Part shown: positions 1 through 7,990 of the stretch, piece after piece
Layout of the letters: each line of letters starts with the position of its first letter
How positions within the stretch are numbered: the first letter of the stretch is position 1
Assembly: GCF_001425835.1 (NCBI RefSeq)
Contig: NZ_LMDP01000001.1
Location: 1,545,838 to 1,609,837, forward strand
Length of the DNA: 64,000 nt
Source: Afipia sp. Root123D2
GTDB lineage: Bacteria; Pseudomonadota; Alphaproteobacteria; Rhizobiales; Xanthobacteraceae
Direction: 5' to 3'
Notes under the pieces: generated by a model
The model's database searches: none
The model's input: only the letters and a program-made list of their open reading frames with translations
Told to the model about the DNA's origin: nothing
Position numbers and translations under genes: made by a program

Positions 1-2
1 GG

Positions 3-854
3 GTTGCCTATCGGTATGCCGACGCCGAGATCATCAACGAGTTCAATCTCGCCGGTCTTGTGGACAATCCGATCCAGACCCTGACGCAGGGCCTGCTGCT
101 CCGCTTCAAGCCGGTCAATCTCGACGTGCTGCCGCTTTATATCGTGCTCATGGGATTTTTCCCGCCGGTGCTCTGGCTGCTGTTGCGCAAGCCGGATCTC
201 ACCATGATCGGCTCGATCCTGCTTTATCTGGCCGCTCGGCAGTTCGGCTGGAATCTGTCGGCTTATCCGGTCGGCAGTTGGTATTTCAATCCGTTCTGCT
301 GGCAGCTTCTGTTCGTGTTCGGCGCATGGTTCGCGCTCGGCGGCGCTTTGGAATCGCGGGCTGTCATTCAGTCGCGCTATCTGCTGATCGCAGGCACGGC
401 CTATCTGCTGTTCGCGCTGGTGATGACCACGGCCGGTGGATTCGAGGCTTTTGGCGAACTGTTTCCGAAGTGGCTGTACGACGCTTTCAACCCCAACGAC
501 AAAACCAATCTGGCGCCCTACCGGGTTCTCCACTTCGTGGTGATCGCGTTTTTCGTGACGCGTTTCGTGCGCAAGGATTGGCCAGGCCTGGAATGGAAGA
601 TATTCGATCCGCTGATCAAATGTGGGCAGCAGTCATTGCAGGTGTTCTGCGTCGGCGTATTCCTGTCGTTCGTGGCGCATTTCGTCTTGCTGATGAGCTA
701 TGGCTCGATCTGGGCGCAGCTTGGCGTCAGCCTCGGCGGCCTCGCGATCCTGACGGGCGTCGCCTATTACGGGAACTGGTCCAAGAAACAGGACAAGCCC
801 TCGGCGCGGTCCGCCCCGGTCCCCGCCGGCCAGCCACCCCGGGCGGCAGAATGA
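3..854 (+). CDS. opgC: OpgC-family membrane acyltransferase (5' end outside window)
   Basis: The open frame runs in from the left edge, so the N-terminus is missing. About 283 residues are visible, made of repeated hydrophobic segments (for example the stretches around LPLYIVLMGFFPPVLWLLL and TAYLLFALVMTT) and a short Pro/Ala-rich cytoplasmic tail. The composition and the phrases NPIQTLTQGLLLRFKP and PYRVLHFVVIAFFVTRFVR fit the OpgC family. These inner-membrane proteins transfer succinyl groups to periplasmic glucans in relatives such as Rhodobacter. The function here is inferred from family resemblance only. The stop codon lies about 50 bases before tRNA-Pro, and the probable tRNA promoter begins just after it. 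A related acyltransferase-3 protein is the main alternative. Confidence 0.75.
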   Translation, partial: VAYRYADAEIINEFNLAGLVDNPIQTLTQGLLLRFKPVNLDVLPLYIVLMGFFPPVLWLLLRKPDLTMIGSILLYLAARQFGWNLSAYPVGSWYFNPFCWQLLFVFGAWFALGGALESRAVIQSRYLLIAGTAYLLFALVMTTAGGFEAFGELFPKWLYDAFNPNDKTNLAPYRVLHFVVIAFFVTRFVRKDWPGLEWKIFDPLIKCGQQSLQVFCVGVFLSFVAHFVLLMSYGSIWAQLGVSLGGLAILTGVAYYGNWSKKQDKPSARSAPVPAGQPPRAAE

Positions 855-866
855 GCCTGCGCCGCC

Positions 867-895
867 TTGCTGGCGCCCTGCGAACGGTGTAACGA
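867..895 (+). promoter_or_regulatory. possible sigma-70 promoter for tRNA-Pro
   Basis: TTGCTG at 867-872 is followed after 17 bases by TAACGA at 890-895, which would start transcription a few bases before the tRNA at 907. The -35 match is good and the -10 match is weak. No other promoter-like pair is obvious in the short gap. Confidence 0.35.
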
Positions 896-906
896 CTGGG
901 CCACAA

Positions 907-983
907 CGGGGTATAGCGTAGCCTGGTAGCGCGGCAGTTTTGGGTACTGCAGGTCGGAGGTTCGAATCCTCCTGCCCCGACCA
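907..983 (+). tRNA. tRNA-Pro (anticodon TGG)
   Basis: A full cloverleaf can be drawn. The acceptor arm CGGGGTA (907-913) pairs with TGCCCCG (973-979), including one T-G pair. The anticodon stem GCAGT/ACTGC encloses the loop TTTGGGT, giving anticodon TGG. The T arm contains GTTCGAATC. The 3' CCA (981-983) is encoded in the DNA. The gene reads proline CCA codons, and other CCN codons by wobble. The T-rich stretch that follows has no clear hairpin, so no terminator is called. Confidence 0.97.
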
Positions 984-1072
984 GCCCAAGTCATTGAGTA
1001 TATTTGATTTTTGAGCAACCGTGACCGTTGTGGTTTCCGTGTCCGGACTGAAACGACGTTGAGACCACCTTC

Positions 1073-2533
1073 ATGACCACGGTTGAGCATCCGCCTGCGC
1101 AACAGCAGGAACGAACCATCGTCGCATTATTGCTCATCGGCTTCGGGACACTCTGGTTTCTGTTCACCGACCTGTCGCTCTCATCGGTCGATGTCCACCT
1201 CGATCTCAGCGAAATGTCGGTGTGGGCGGAGCACTTCGCATTCGGCTACAAGCACCCGCCGCTCAGCGGATGGATTTTTGCGGCCTGGTTCGCGATCTTT
1301 CCCCGCGAGAATTGGGCCGCTCATTTACTGGCGGCATCGACTGTCACCACAACGCTCGCGATCACCTGGTGTCTGTTGCGGGACCAGTTGAGTTTCGAAC
1401 GGGCGCTCGTTGGATTGGCCGCATTGGCGCTCGTGCCGCTCTACACATTCCAGGCCATCAAGTTCAATGCCAACCTTGTTCAGATGCCGTTCTGGGCGGG
1501 CGCGCTCCTGTATTACCTGCGAGCGCGCCGCGATCTCGGCGTGAAGGATGCCGTGCTCGCCGGCGTCTTTGCGGCCCTCACGTTTCTCGGAAAATATTGG
1601 GGTGTCTATCTTCTCGCGGGGATGGCCGTCGCTGCCATCAGTGGCTCGGGCACGCGCCGATTCTGGACGTCGAAGGCCCCCTACGTCATGGCTGTCGCGG
1701 CGCTGATCGTCGTTGCTCCGCATCTTCACTGGCTCCTGACGGAGCGTGGCAAGGACACGGACAGTTTCCTGGCCCAGAGCGTCTTCTCCGAGCGGGCACC
1801 GCTGACCGATATCGCCCACTCGATCCGCTATCTGGTCGCATCCATCGCCTATGTCGTGATGCCGCTGGTATTCTTCGCAGCCCTTCGTCCGAGCCGGGCT
1901 GCAATCGCGGACACGGTCTGGCCGAAAGACGTGCAGCGGCAGCAGTCGCTGATCCTGCTCATCGTTCCCCTGATCGTTCCGGCTTTGGTCAACGTGGCAT
2001 TTCCCCATCGGCTGACGGCGGTATGGACGTTTCCGAACTGGGCGATTTTGCCCGTCGTGCTTTATGGATCGCCCTTGCTTGTCGTTCCTCGGGCGGCCGC
2101 CACACGGGCCATAATGCTTGCCGCCATTGTCAGTCTTTGCGCGGTGATTGCCGCGCCATGGATCGCCTATCGCCACCTGTCCGACTCAAGTTATTTCCAT
2201 CGGCAGCACTGGCAGCAACTGGCGAACGCGGTTGCCGGTCTGTCGCCGACACCGGTTCGTGTTTTTCACGCGTCGAACAGCATCGTGGACGGGTTGGCGT
2301 TTTACATGCCACTGGCCCGCCCATTGTCAGGCATTCTGTCGCGTCAGGAGCGTGCTGAACGGGAGCGCGAGGGATTGGCAGTCATCTGCACGGCCGATGA
2401 CAAACCGTGCCAGGTTTTCGGAGATGGACGCGGGCGTGGTCGGCCGTGGTCCGATGTCTCGCTGACGCGGACGTTTCTAGGCTTTGCAGGCCCGGCCATG
2501 GCCTATCGGATCAAGATCATATCAACGCCCTGA
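1073..2533 (+). CDS. GT39/ArnT-like membrane glycosyltransferase
   Basis: This 486-residue protein looks like a PMT_2/ArnT-type glycosyltransferase, which moves a sugar from a polyprenyl-phosphate donor to a lipid or protein at the outer face of the inner membrane. About ten hydrophobic helices are visible. The first periplasmic loop carries an Asp/Glu-rich stretch (residues 40-55) followed by FGYKHPPLSGW, the usual position of the catalytic acid and HPPL motif. A soluble C-terminal part begins near residue 370. The ATG has no strong ribosome site. The acceptor and donor cannot be read from the sequence. The gene stands alone between tRNA-Pro and a convergent DUF192 gene. Confidence 0.8.
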   Translation: MTTVEHPPAQQQERTIVALLLIGFGTLWFLFTDLSLSSVDVHLDLSEMSVWAEHFAFGYKHPPLSGWIFAAWFAIFPRENWAAHLLAASTVTTTLAITWCLLRDQLSFERALVGLAALALVPLYTFQAIKFNANLVQMPFWAGALLYYLRARRDLGVKDAVLAGVFAALTFLGKYWGVYLLAGMAVAAISGSGTRRFWTSKAPYVMAVAALIVVAPHLHWLLTERGKDTDSFLAQSVFSERAPLTDIAHSIRYLVASIAYVVMPLVFFAALRPSRAAIADTVWPKDVQRQQSLILLIVPLIVPALVNVAFPHRLTAVWTFPNWAILPVVLYGSPLLVVPRAAATRAIMLAAIVSLCAVIAAPWIAYRHLSDSSYFHRQHWQQLANAVAGLSPTPVRVFHASNSIVDGLAFYMPLARPLSGILSRQERAEREREGLAVICTADDKPCQVFGDGRGRGRPWSDVSLTRTFLGFAGPAMAYRIKIISTP

Positions 2534-2585
2534 GCGGACGCGCTTCGGCTAGCCCACGTCGGGCCGTTCAATCCAGTGCCCTTCG

Positions 2586-3083
2586 TCACCGCGATCCGAA
2601 TAGCGGATGCGCGACCCGGTCGCCCGGCTCGATCCCGTATTTCCGCGCCGTCCCGGCAATGACCTCGAGCACTGCCTTGGCCGGACCGCCTGACGGGATG
2701 ATTTTCTCGGATTGCGGCGTGGTGTTTTCGGCGATCCGCAGAATGCGGCCGTCGGACCGGATGAAAATCATGTCGAGCGAAATGAAGGTATTCTTCATCC
2801 ACATCGAGACGTTCTGCTCCGGCGAAAAGTCGAACAGCATCCCACGCCCTTCCGGCAGCTCCTTCCGGTACATGAGGCCGGTCATGCGCTGCTGCTCGGT
2901 CTTCGCCAGTTCGACCGAGAAAACATGGACACCGGATTTGGTGACAATCTCAAGCGGCTCCAGCTCCGCGGCGCGTAGTGGTGCGGCCTGAAGCACCCAT
3001 ACGCCGACAGCGGCGATCAACGCGATCAGCAGTCCTATGATCGCACTGCGGCGGGAATTTTCGTGTAAGCGATCGACAGTCAT
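2586..3083 (-). CDS. DUF192 family exported protein
   Basis: The 165-residue product begins with a short basic stretch and one hydrophobic helix (IIGLLIALIAAVGVW), probably a signal peptide or anchor. A DUF192 domain follows, with the typical phrases GLMYRKELPEGRGMLF and SMWMKNTFISLDMIFI and the end motif GTARKYGIEPGD. DUF192 proteins are widespread and small, and no reaction is firmly assigned. I chose the ATG at 3083; the frame stays open upstream to 3182, but that extension lies outside the conserved domain. Neither start has a strong ribosome site. The gene converges on the glycosyltransferase with a 52-base gap. Confidence 0.8.
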   Translation of the reverse strand: MTVDRLHENSRRSAIIGLLIALIAAVGVWVLQAAPLRAAELEPLEIVTKSGVHVFSVELAKTEQQRMTGLMYRKELPEGRGMLFDFSPEQNVSMWMKNTFISLDMIFIRSDGRILRIAENTTPQSEKIIPSGGPAKAVLEVIAGTARKYGIEPGDRVAHPLFGSR

Positions 3084-3278
3084 CGGCAATCCGGATGCTC
3101 TGGCAGCGGGCGTATTGAAGCCCGTGGCAGATAACAGATCGGCCCGCACCGCGCCATCCAACCGGTGCGGCTTATGGCTCAAGATGACGTTATTGAAAAT
3201 GAGGCCGCACCTCTGCGGACTCGAAACCGTCTCGGCATTCCTGCCGGACCGGCTTGCGACCGGAACAGCTCAAGCGCG

Positions 3279-3947
3279 TTAGTGCGACGCCAGACCGCCC
3301 GCACCGGACTCCGGCTGGATTTCAGCGGCCATCATCCCCTTCGAGCCGGGCCCATAGCGAACCAGCACGTACTGGCCAGGCCGCAGCTCGGTCATGCCAT
3401 AGCGGCGCAAGGTTTCCATGTGGACGAAAATGTCCGGGGTGCCCTCACCACGGCTCAGAAAGCCGAAACCGCGCAGACGATTGAACCACTTGACCTGCGC
3501 CCGTTCGAGCCCGCTGGTCGGCGTGACGCTGACATGGGTGCGCGGCGGCAGCATTTGCGCGGGATGGATCGCGGTGGACTCGTCCATCGAAACGACGCGA
3601 AAGGCTTGATAACCCTTTTGGCGCTGGACGCATTCACACACGATCCGCGCGCCTTCGTAGGCGGTCTGGTAGCCGTCGCGCCGCAAAATGGTGACGTGCA
3701 GCAAAATATCAGGCCAGCCATTGTCAGGAACGATAAAGCCGTAGCCCTTTGAAGCGTCGAACCATTTGATGATGCCCCGAAGCTCGACCAGATTGGCGGC
3801 AACGCCGTCTGGCGTACCGGTGAACGGATCGACCGCCGCGTCCCTATCGAGCGAGTTGGAAAACTCTGTCGATGAAAGCCGCCCGTCTCCGCCGCTGCCC
3901 AGCTCTGGCCTGACAATCCTTTTGGACTCAAAACCGTCCGACCCCAT
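3279..3947 (-). CDS. two-domain cold-shock (CspA-type) protein
   Basis: Two cold-shock domains are visible in about 222 residues. The first covers roughly residues 58-125, with GIIKWFDASKGYGFI and the RNA-binding DILLHVT. The second covers roughly 145-210, with VKWFNRLRGFGFL and DIFVHMETL. These motifs bind single-stranded RNA or DNA, so the protein probably acts as an RNA chaperone. It is about three times the length of a classical CspA, as is usual for the tandem-domain alphaproteobacterial type. The first 55 residues are polar and probably disordered. The ATG at 3947 was chosen; a GTG at 3962 is in frame. The gene stands alone. Confidence 0.88.
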   Translation of the reverse strand: MGSDGFESKRIVRPELGSGGDGRLSSTEFSNSLDRDAAVDPFTGTPDGVAANLVELRGIIKWFDASKGYGFIVPDNGWPDILLHVTILRRDGYQTAYEGARIVCECVQRQKGYQAFRVVSMDESTAIHPAQMLPPRTHVSVTPTSGLERAQVKWFNRLRGFGFLSRGEGTPDIFVHMETLRRYGMTELRPGQYVLVRYGPGSKGMMAAEIQPESGAGGLASH

Positions 3948-4134
3948 GACCCCGGACCCCACACATCGTGCTGTCTGTCACTAACGTGACGACACCAATC
4001 TCATTGCGCCCATCCTTAAGAATTCAAGATGGAGCGTCGCGAATCTTATGATTCGACGATAACACTCCGACACATGCGGCAAAGATAAAAAACAAACTTG
4101 CCGGGACCTATGAACAGCCTTGCGCCGTTGCGAA

Positions 4135-4896
4135 TCAATTTCCGACAAAAGGACCGAGCGTTTCGCCGATATCGTGATGGATCACCAGATCGGCGATGTC
4201 GTCCTGTTCGGTCGGCTCGTTGTTGATAATCACCAGCTTTGCGCCGCTGTTCCGCGCCAGCAACGGAAACCCGGCGGCCGGCCACACCACAAGCGACGAA
4301 CCAATCGCCATGAATAGATCGCAGTTGCGCGCCAGTTCGGCGGCGCGGCGCATTTCGTCCTCCGGCATTGATTGGCCAAATGAGATCGTTGCAGTTTTTA
4401 CGGCTTGTCCGCATTCGCTGCAGGACGGCGCCTCGCCGGTTTCGTCGAACCTGTCCTTCGCCCAGGCGATTTCGAAACGCTTTTGACAGCCGAGACAGGT
4501 AGCGTAGGTGGTGTTGCCGTGAAGTTCGATCACGTCGTCCAGCGCGAAACCCGAGGCCTGATGCAAATTGTCGATATTCTGCGTAATGATCGCAGGAACC
4601 TTGCCTGCCTTGTAGAGCGCCGCCAACGCCCGGTGGCCACGCGCCGGTTTCGCCGCCGCAAAATTTTCCTGCATTGCAAATCGCCGGCGCCAGGACTCGT
4701 CCCGCGCCTCCTGACTCGCAACAAATTCATCGAATGGAATCGGGCGATTGCGGGCCCACAACCCTCCGGGCGATCGAAAATCGGGGATCCCGGACTCTGT
4801 CGAGATGCCCGCGCCGGTGAAAGGTACAATGACTGACGCTTCGGCAATCATGTCGCCCAAGCGTTCGAGGCCGCTGCGAAAATCGGTTGCGATCAT
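4135..4896 (-). CDS. cobB: SIR2-family NAD-dependent protein deacylase
   Basis: A complete 253-residue bacterial sirtuin. The NAD-binding GAGISTESGIPDFRS (residues 28-42) is followed by TQNIDNLH (105-112), the catalytic His126 in ELHGN, and a zinc site made by Cys134, Cys137, Cys159 and Cys162. FGQSMPED and the GSSL motif near residue 200 complete the fold. Sirtuins remove acetyl or other acyl groups from lysine using NAD+ in the cytoplasm. Which acyl group this one prefers is not certain. The gene stands alone, with 218 bases separating it from the divergent gene at 5115. Confidence 0.93.
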   Translation of the reverse strand: MIATDFRSGLERLGDMIAEASVIVPFTGAGISTESGIPDFRSPGGLWARNRPIPFDEFVASQEARDESWRRRFAMQENFAAAKPARGHRALAALYKAGKVPAIITQNIDNLHQASGFALDDVIELHGNTTYATCLGCQKRFEIAWAKDRFDETGEAPSCSECGQAVKTATISFGQSMPEDEMRRAAELARNCDLFMAIGSSLVVWPAAGFPLLARNSGAKLVIINNEPTEQDDIADLVIHHDIGETLGPFVGN

Positions 4897-5114
4897 AACT
4901 TTTGTTCAACTTCCAGGAAAAAATGTCGTTGCCGATATTTGCGCATAGATATGTCGAATTCAATTCCCGGGCAGCCTCCTGTTTCATTCGTTGAAGTCTG
5001 GAACAAACATTGCGCGGGCCGGTTATCGCCGAACGTCCCGTTTCGGGAGGTCGATTGATTCCATAAGCACCAGCAGGCGTTCCAGCGCCTGAAACGTTTT
5101 TCCCGGAGACCTCA

Positions 5115-5357
5115 ATGCCGTATGCGCTGTTCTGTCAGGATGCGAAAATAAGCAAAGCCTACAAGACCGAGGCCGAAGTCTGGAAAAAAGCCGCGGAAAA
5201 CGGACTAGTTGTCGATGTTTCATCCGACGAGGAAAAGCAGACCCCCCGCCGGATGCTCGATAACGACTACGAAATCAGACCGTGCGCTGAGGATCCGCCG
5301 GAGAAGAGCGATCCGAAAGCGACAGATATCGTGCTGCCCAAATCCGCGGTATCGTAA
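5115..5357 (+). CDS. small hypothetical protein, 80 residues
   Basis: I do not recognise a family. The product is an acidic, soluble 80-residue protein (MPYALFCQDAKISKAYKTEA...) rich in Lys, Glu and Asp, with no membrane segment. The reading frame is supported by CGGAGA just before the ATG and by ordinary codon use. It looks like one of the small cytoplasmic proteins common in this family of bacteria, but I cannot assign a role. The next gene, glyoxalase I, starts about 115 bases downstream with its own ribosome site. Confidence 0.65.
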   Translation: MPYALFCQDAKISKAYKTEAEVWKKAAENGLVVDVSSDEEKQTPRRMLDNDYEIRPCAEDPPEKSDPKATDIVLPKSAVS

Positions 5358-5472
5358 TCTTCCGAACGCGCCGCAAAGTGTGATCCGGCAGCGCCTCGCT
5401 GCGTACGCTCGGTTATGCTAGTGAAACGGGCGCAAACCGTTCTCGTGAAGACGCTCCCGAAGGATAAGAAAC

Positions 5473-5922
5473 ATGCGTTACCTGCATACGATGCTGCGCG
5501 TCCGCAATCTCGACGTGGCGATGAAGTTCTACAGCGACGCGCTGGGGCTGAAGGAAGTGCGCCGAATCGACAATGAAAAGGCGCGCTTCACCCTGGTCTT
5601 TCTTTGCGCTCCCGGCGACGAGGGATTGCTTAAACAGGTCAAGGGCCGCGGCGCGCCGCTCGTCGAACTGACCTATAACTGGGATGAGGAGGCCTATGGC
5701 GAAGATCGCTATTTCGGTCATCTCGCCTACGAGGTGGACGATATCTACGCCACTTGCGATCGCCTGATGAAACTCGGCATCACCATCAATCGCCCGCCGC
5801 GTGACGGTCAGATGGCGTTCATCCGTTCGCCGGACCTGCACTCGATTGAATTGCTGCAGAAGGGCGATGCGTTGTCGCCGCAGGAGCCGTGGGCATCGAT
5901 GCAGAACACCGGCCACTGGTAA
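5473..5922 (+). CDS. gloA: lactoylglutathione lyase (glyoxalase I)
   Basis: A 149-residue VOC-fold enzyme that converts the glutathione hemithioacetal of methylglyoxal to S-lactoylglutathione. The four metal ligands of the GloA family can be placed at His5, Glu65 (LVELTYNW), His83 (FGHLAYEV) and Glu126 (HSIELLQ). The spacing fits the short nickel-type bacterial enzymes. The ribosome site AAGGATAAG precedes the ATG. The gene is followed after about 96 bases by a 26-residue membrane protein gene and a terminator, so the two may share a transcript. Confidence 0.93.
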   Translation: MRYLHTMLRVRNLDVAMKFYSDALGLKEVRRIDNEKARFTLVFLCAPGDEGLLKQVKGRGAPLVELTYNWDEEAYGEDRYFGHLAYEVDDIYATCDRLMKLGITINRPPRDGQMAFIRSPDLHSIELLQKGDALSPQEPWASMQNTGHW

Positions 5923-6018
5923 GCACAAAAATAACTCTTCTTCAGCCGACGGAACATCTGGTCATCTGCTGCGTTTCTTCTCCGACACCCGATAAATCTG
6001 TTGATGGAGGAAGCAGCG

Positions 6019-6099
6019 ATGGGACGAGGAATATTGTTGTGGCTGTTGGGCGTACCGATTCCGATTATCATTTTGCTTTGGCTGTTCTTCGGACGCTAA
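6019..6099 (+). CDS. 26-residue single-helix membrane protein
   Basis: A very short frame encodes M-G-R-G followed by a helix of about 18 hydrophobic residues and ends in FFGR. It is supported by a strong ribosome site (GGAGG at 6006-6010, 8 bases before the ATG) and by a perfect terminator 32 bases after the stop. Basic residues flank both ends of the helix, as in a spanning peptide. Similar tiny membrane proteins often modulate larger membrane complexes, but no partner is visible here. It may be co-transcribed with gloA. Confidence 0.65.
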   Translation: MGRGILLWLLGVPIPIIILLWLFFGR

Positions 6100-6130
6100 C
6101 GCCGCCTTGCATTTTTGGAACCGGACTCTA

Positions 6131-6163
6131 AAAGCCCCGCTTCGCGCGGGGCTTTATTTTTTT
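6131..6163 (+). terminator. intrinsic terminator after gloA and the 26-residue protein
   Basis: A perfect 10-base-pair stem, AAAGCCCCGC (6131-6140) with GCGGGGCTTT (6146-6155), encloses a 5-base loop. It is followed by a T-rich run (ATTTTTTT, 6156-6163). This is a textbook Rho-independent terminator and the strongest one in the window. Confidence 0.93.
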
Positions 6164-6283
6164 ACGGACGTTGCGGTCGTCCGGCCTTAAGCGTCCGCCG
6201 AATAAACCATTGCTGGCGCGGCGGCCTTGTCGATAAGCTTGCTCAGTCTCCGCTGACGGCATCCCGCGAGGCGCCCGAGATTC

Positions 6284-7486
6284 ATGTCCGATATAGTGAA
6301 AGCCGAGCCAGATCCCGTCCCGGCGACAAGTTTGCCGGAGGTCGAGTTCGCATTGGTGCTGTCGCGAATCATCGAGTCCATGAAGGAAGACCCTGCCCAG
6401 TTGCGGCAGAACATCTACGAATTGGCCCGGCTGAAGCTGCGCCGGGATTTGTTGCGCGGCGATCCGCAAGAAGCGAAGCGTCTTGGGGAGGCCTTTGAAA
6501 CGGCGATCGTCGGCGTTGAAGCATTTTCCCAGAAGCAGGATGCGCAGGCTCTTGCTTACGGTTCGAATTCCGAGATCGCGCCCCCAGCCGCGCACCGCGC
6601 GGCTATGCTGCGGCTCGATCATTCATCTCATTCCAATGTTCCTTTCAGCGATGTTGGTGTCGACCGCAGCGCGCAAGATTCTGCGGCGACGCGTCAGGCA
6701 CCCCGACAACACCAGCGCCCTTCATCCGCCTGGCCCGCCATAAGGCTGGGGATCGGCGTCACGGTGCTGGTGCTGATTCTGTGCGGGGCGACGCTGCGGT
6801 ATTTCGGAATCTGGACCGGAGTCGGCAGCCTGACGGTGAGAAAGGTTACGGCGCCGGCTTCCGCCTCAAAAGCCGCACCATCTGCCGCAGCAACCAATGC
6901 ATCCGCGCCGCCGTCAGCGTTGACTACAGCGCCGGCGACAACCGCCCCGCCGCAGCCGGATTTTCCATTGCCAACCGTCTATGGGACTTACGCGATCAAC
7001 AACGGCCAACTGTCTGAACTGGAGATGCTGCCCGGTCAGGTGCCGGACATACGAATCGCGATGTCCAGCGTCATCAGCACCCCAAGCCATACGATTGTCC
7101 CGGACGGCCTGCCGACCTTCATCGTCTTCCGACGCGATTTGGCCAACCTGGGGCAGGATCGGGTCGAGGCGCGCGTCGTCGCCCGGATCGCCCGGACCCT
7201 GAAGTTCGGTGCGGATAACAAGCCGTCCACCACCAGGGAGGACAACATCTGGGTCATTCGCAATGTCGCATATCAGTTCAGGCTCGCGCCCGTGGCCGGC
7301 CATCCTGAAATGATCGTTCTGCGTCCCGAAAGTCCGGACCCATTGCCGCCGGGACGTTATGTGCTGTCGCTGAAGCGGCAGCCCTACGACTTCACTGTCG
7401 CAGGGACAATCACTGACGCGCAGCACTGCCTTGAGCGGACGGAAGCGGCCAATGGGATTTTCTATTCGCCCTGCAAGACCCCATAG
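6284..7486 (+). CDS. unknown membrane-anchored protein, 400 residues
   Basis: I do not recognise this family. Four parts can be seen. A helical cytoplasmic part covers residues 1-90 and has a charged repeat-like section (residues 33-80). A polar linker follows, then one transmembrane helix near residues 148-172 (IGVTVLVLILCGATLRYFGIW). After an Ala/Pro/Thr-rich spacer (residues 180-228) comes a beta-rich periplasmic domain that begins with YGTYAINNGQLSEL and ends with two cysteines (C384 and C398 approximately) that could form a disulfide. This type II bitopic layout suggests a periplasmic sensor or scaffold. It stands alone between a terminator and tRNA-Glu. Confidence 0.75.
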   Translation: MSDIVKAEPDPVPATSLPEVEFALVLSRIIESMKEDPAQLRQNIYELARLKLRRDLLRGDPQEAKRLGEAFETAIVGVEAFSQKQDAQALAYGSNSEIAPPAAHRAAMLRLDHSSHSNVPFSDVGVDRSAQDSAATRQAPRQHQRPSSAWPAIRLGIGVTVLVLILCGATLRYFGIWTGVGSLTVRKVTAPASASKAAPSAAATNASAPPSALTTAPATTAPPQPDFPLPTVYGTYAINNGQLSELEMLPGQVPDIRIAMSSVISTPSHTIVPDGLPTFIVFRRDLANLGQDRVEARVVARIARTLKFGADNKPSTTREDNIWVIRNVAYQFRLAPVAGHPEMIVLRPESPDPLPPGRYVLSLKRQPYDFTVAGTITDAQHCLERTEAANGIFYSPCKTP

Positions 7487-7558
7487 CGACCAGCGCTGCC
7501 GGACTTGGCGACTGCTCAGGTTGAATTGCAGATTTTAAGGGTAAGCCATTGAATTTGC

Positions 7559-7633
7559 TGGCGCTCCCTAGCGGAATCGAACCGCTCTCTCCACCGTGAA
7601 AGGGTGGCGTCCTAACCGATAGACGAAGGGAGC
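7559..7633 (-). tRNA. tRNA-Glu (anticodon TTC)
   Basis: Read on the minus strand the gene starts GCTCCCT and ends AGGGAGC-G-CCA, giving a perfect 7-base-pair acceptor. The D arm is GTCT/GGAC. The anticodon stem CCACC/GGTGG encloses CTTTCAC, so the anticodon is TTC. The T arm is AGCGG/CCGCT around TTCGATT. The CCA is encoded. It reads glutamate GAA and GAG codons. No clear terminator follows. Confidence 0.97.
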
Positions 7634-7685
7634 GAAAAGGCTGACAAGACGGCGGAAGGCAAGCCTGCCGCACCCGGTCGTTTCG

Positions 7686-7859
7686 CTACTGATCAGCAAA
7701 TAACCGCACCAAATCAACATCTTGGTATGAGTCTGGCGGCGGACGCGACCAGAATCGGGCCGACGCGCCGCAACGTATAATGGCGTTTGACGGCAGCGGC
7801 AAGCACCCCGGCGGCTGTTCCCTCAGATCGTCGTGCGGCTTGAGAAAGATTGCGCTCAT
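7686..7859 (-). CDS. doubtful small ORF, 57 residues
   Basis: The 357-base gap between tRNA-Glu and the FAH-family gene holds one candidate frame on the minus strand. Its ATG at 7859 has CCGGAG about nine bases upstream, and the third codon positions are mostly G or C, like real genes nearby. The product (MSAIFLKPHDDLREQPPG...) is polar and matches no family I know. It could be a small gene or a chance frame in G+C-rich DNA. Nothing else in the gap looks functional. Confidence 0.3.
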   Translation of the reverse strand: MSAIFLKPHDDLREQPPGCLPLPSNAIIRCGASARFWSRPPPDSYQDVDLVRLFADQ

Positions 7860-7990
7860 GAGGCACACTCCGGGCGAGACAGCACATCCACCGCTATTCG
7901 AACGGCAACTAGCCCCAGCCCGATTGCGCGCCGTCCGACCATGACACGCGCGCTAGCTGGAGCCGCACCCCGACACAACCGGAGCACCTG

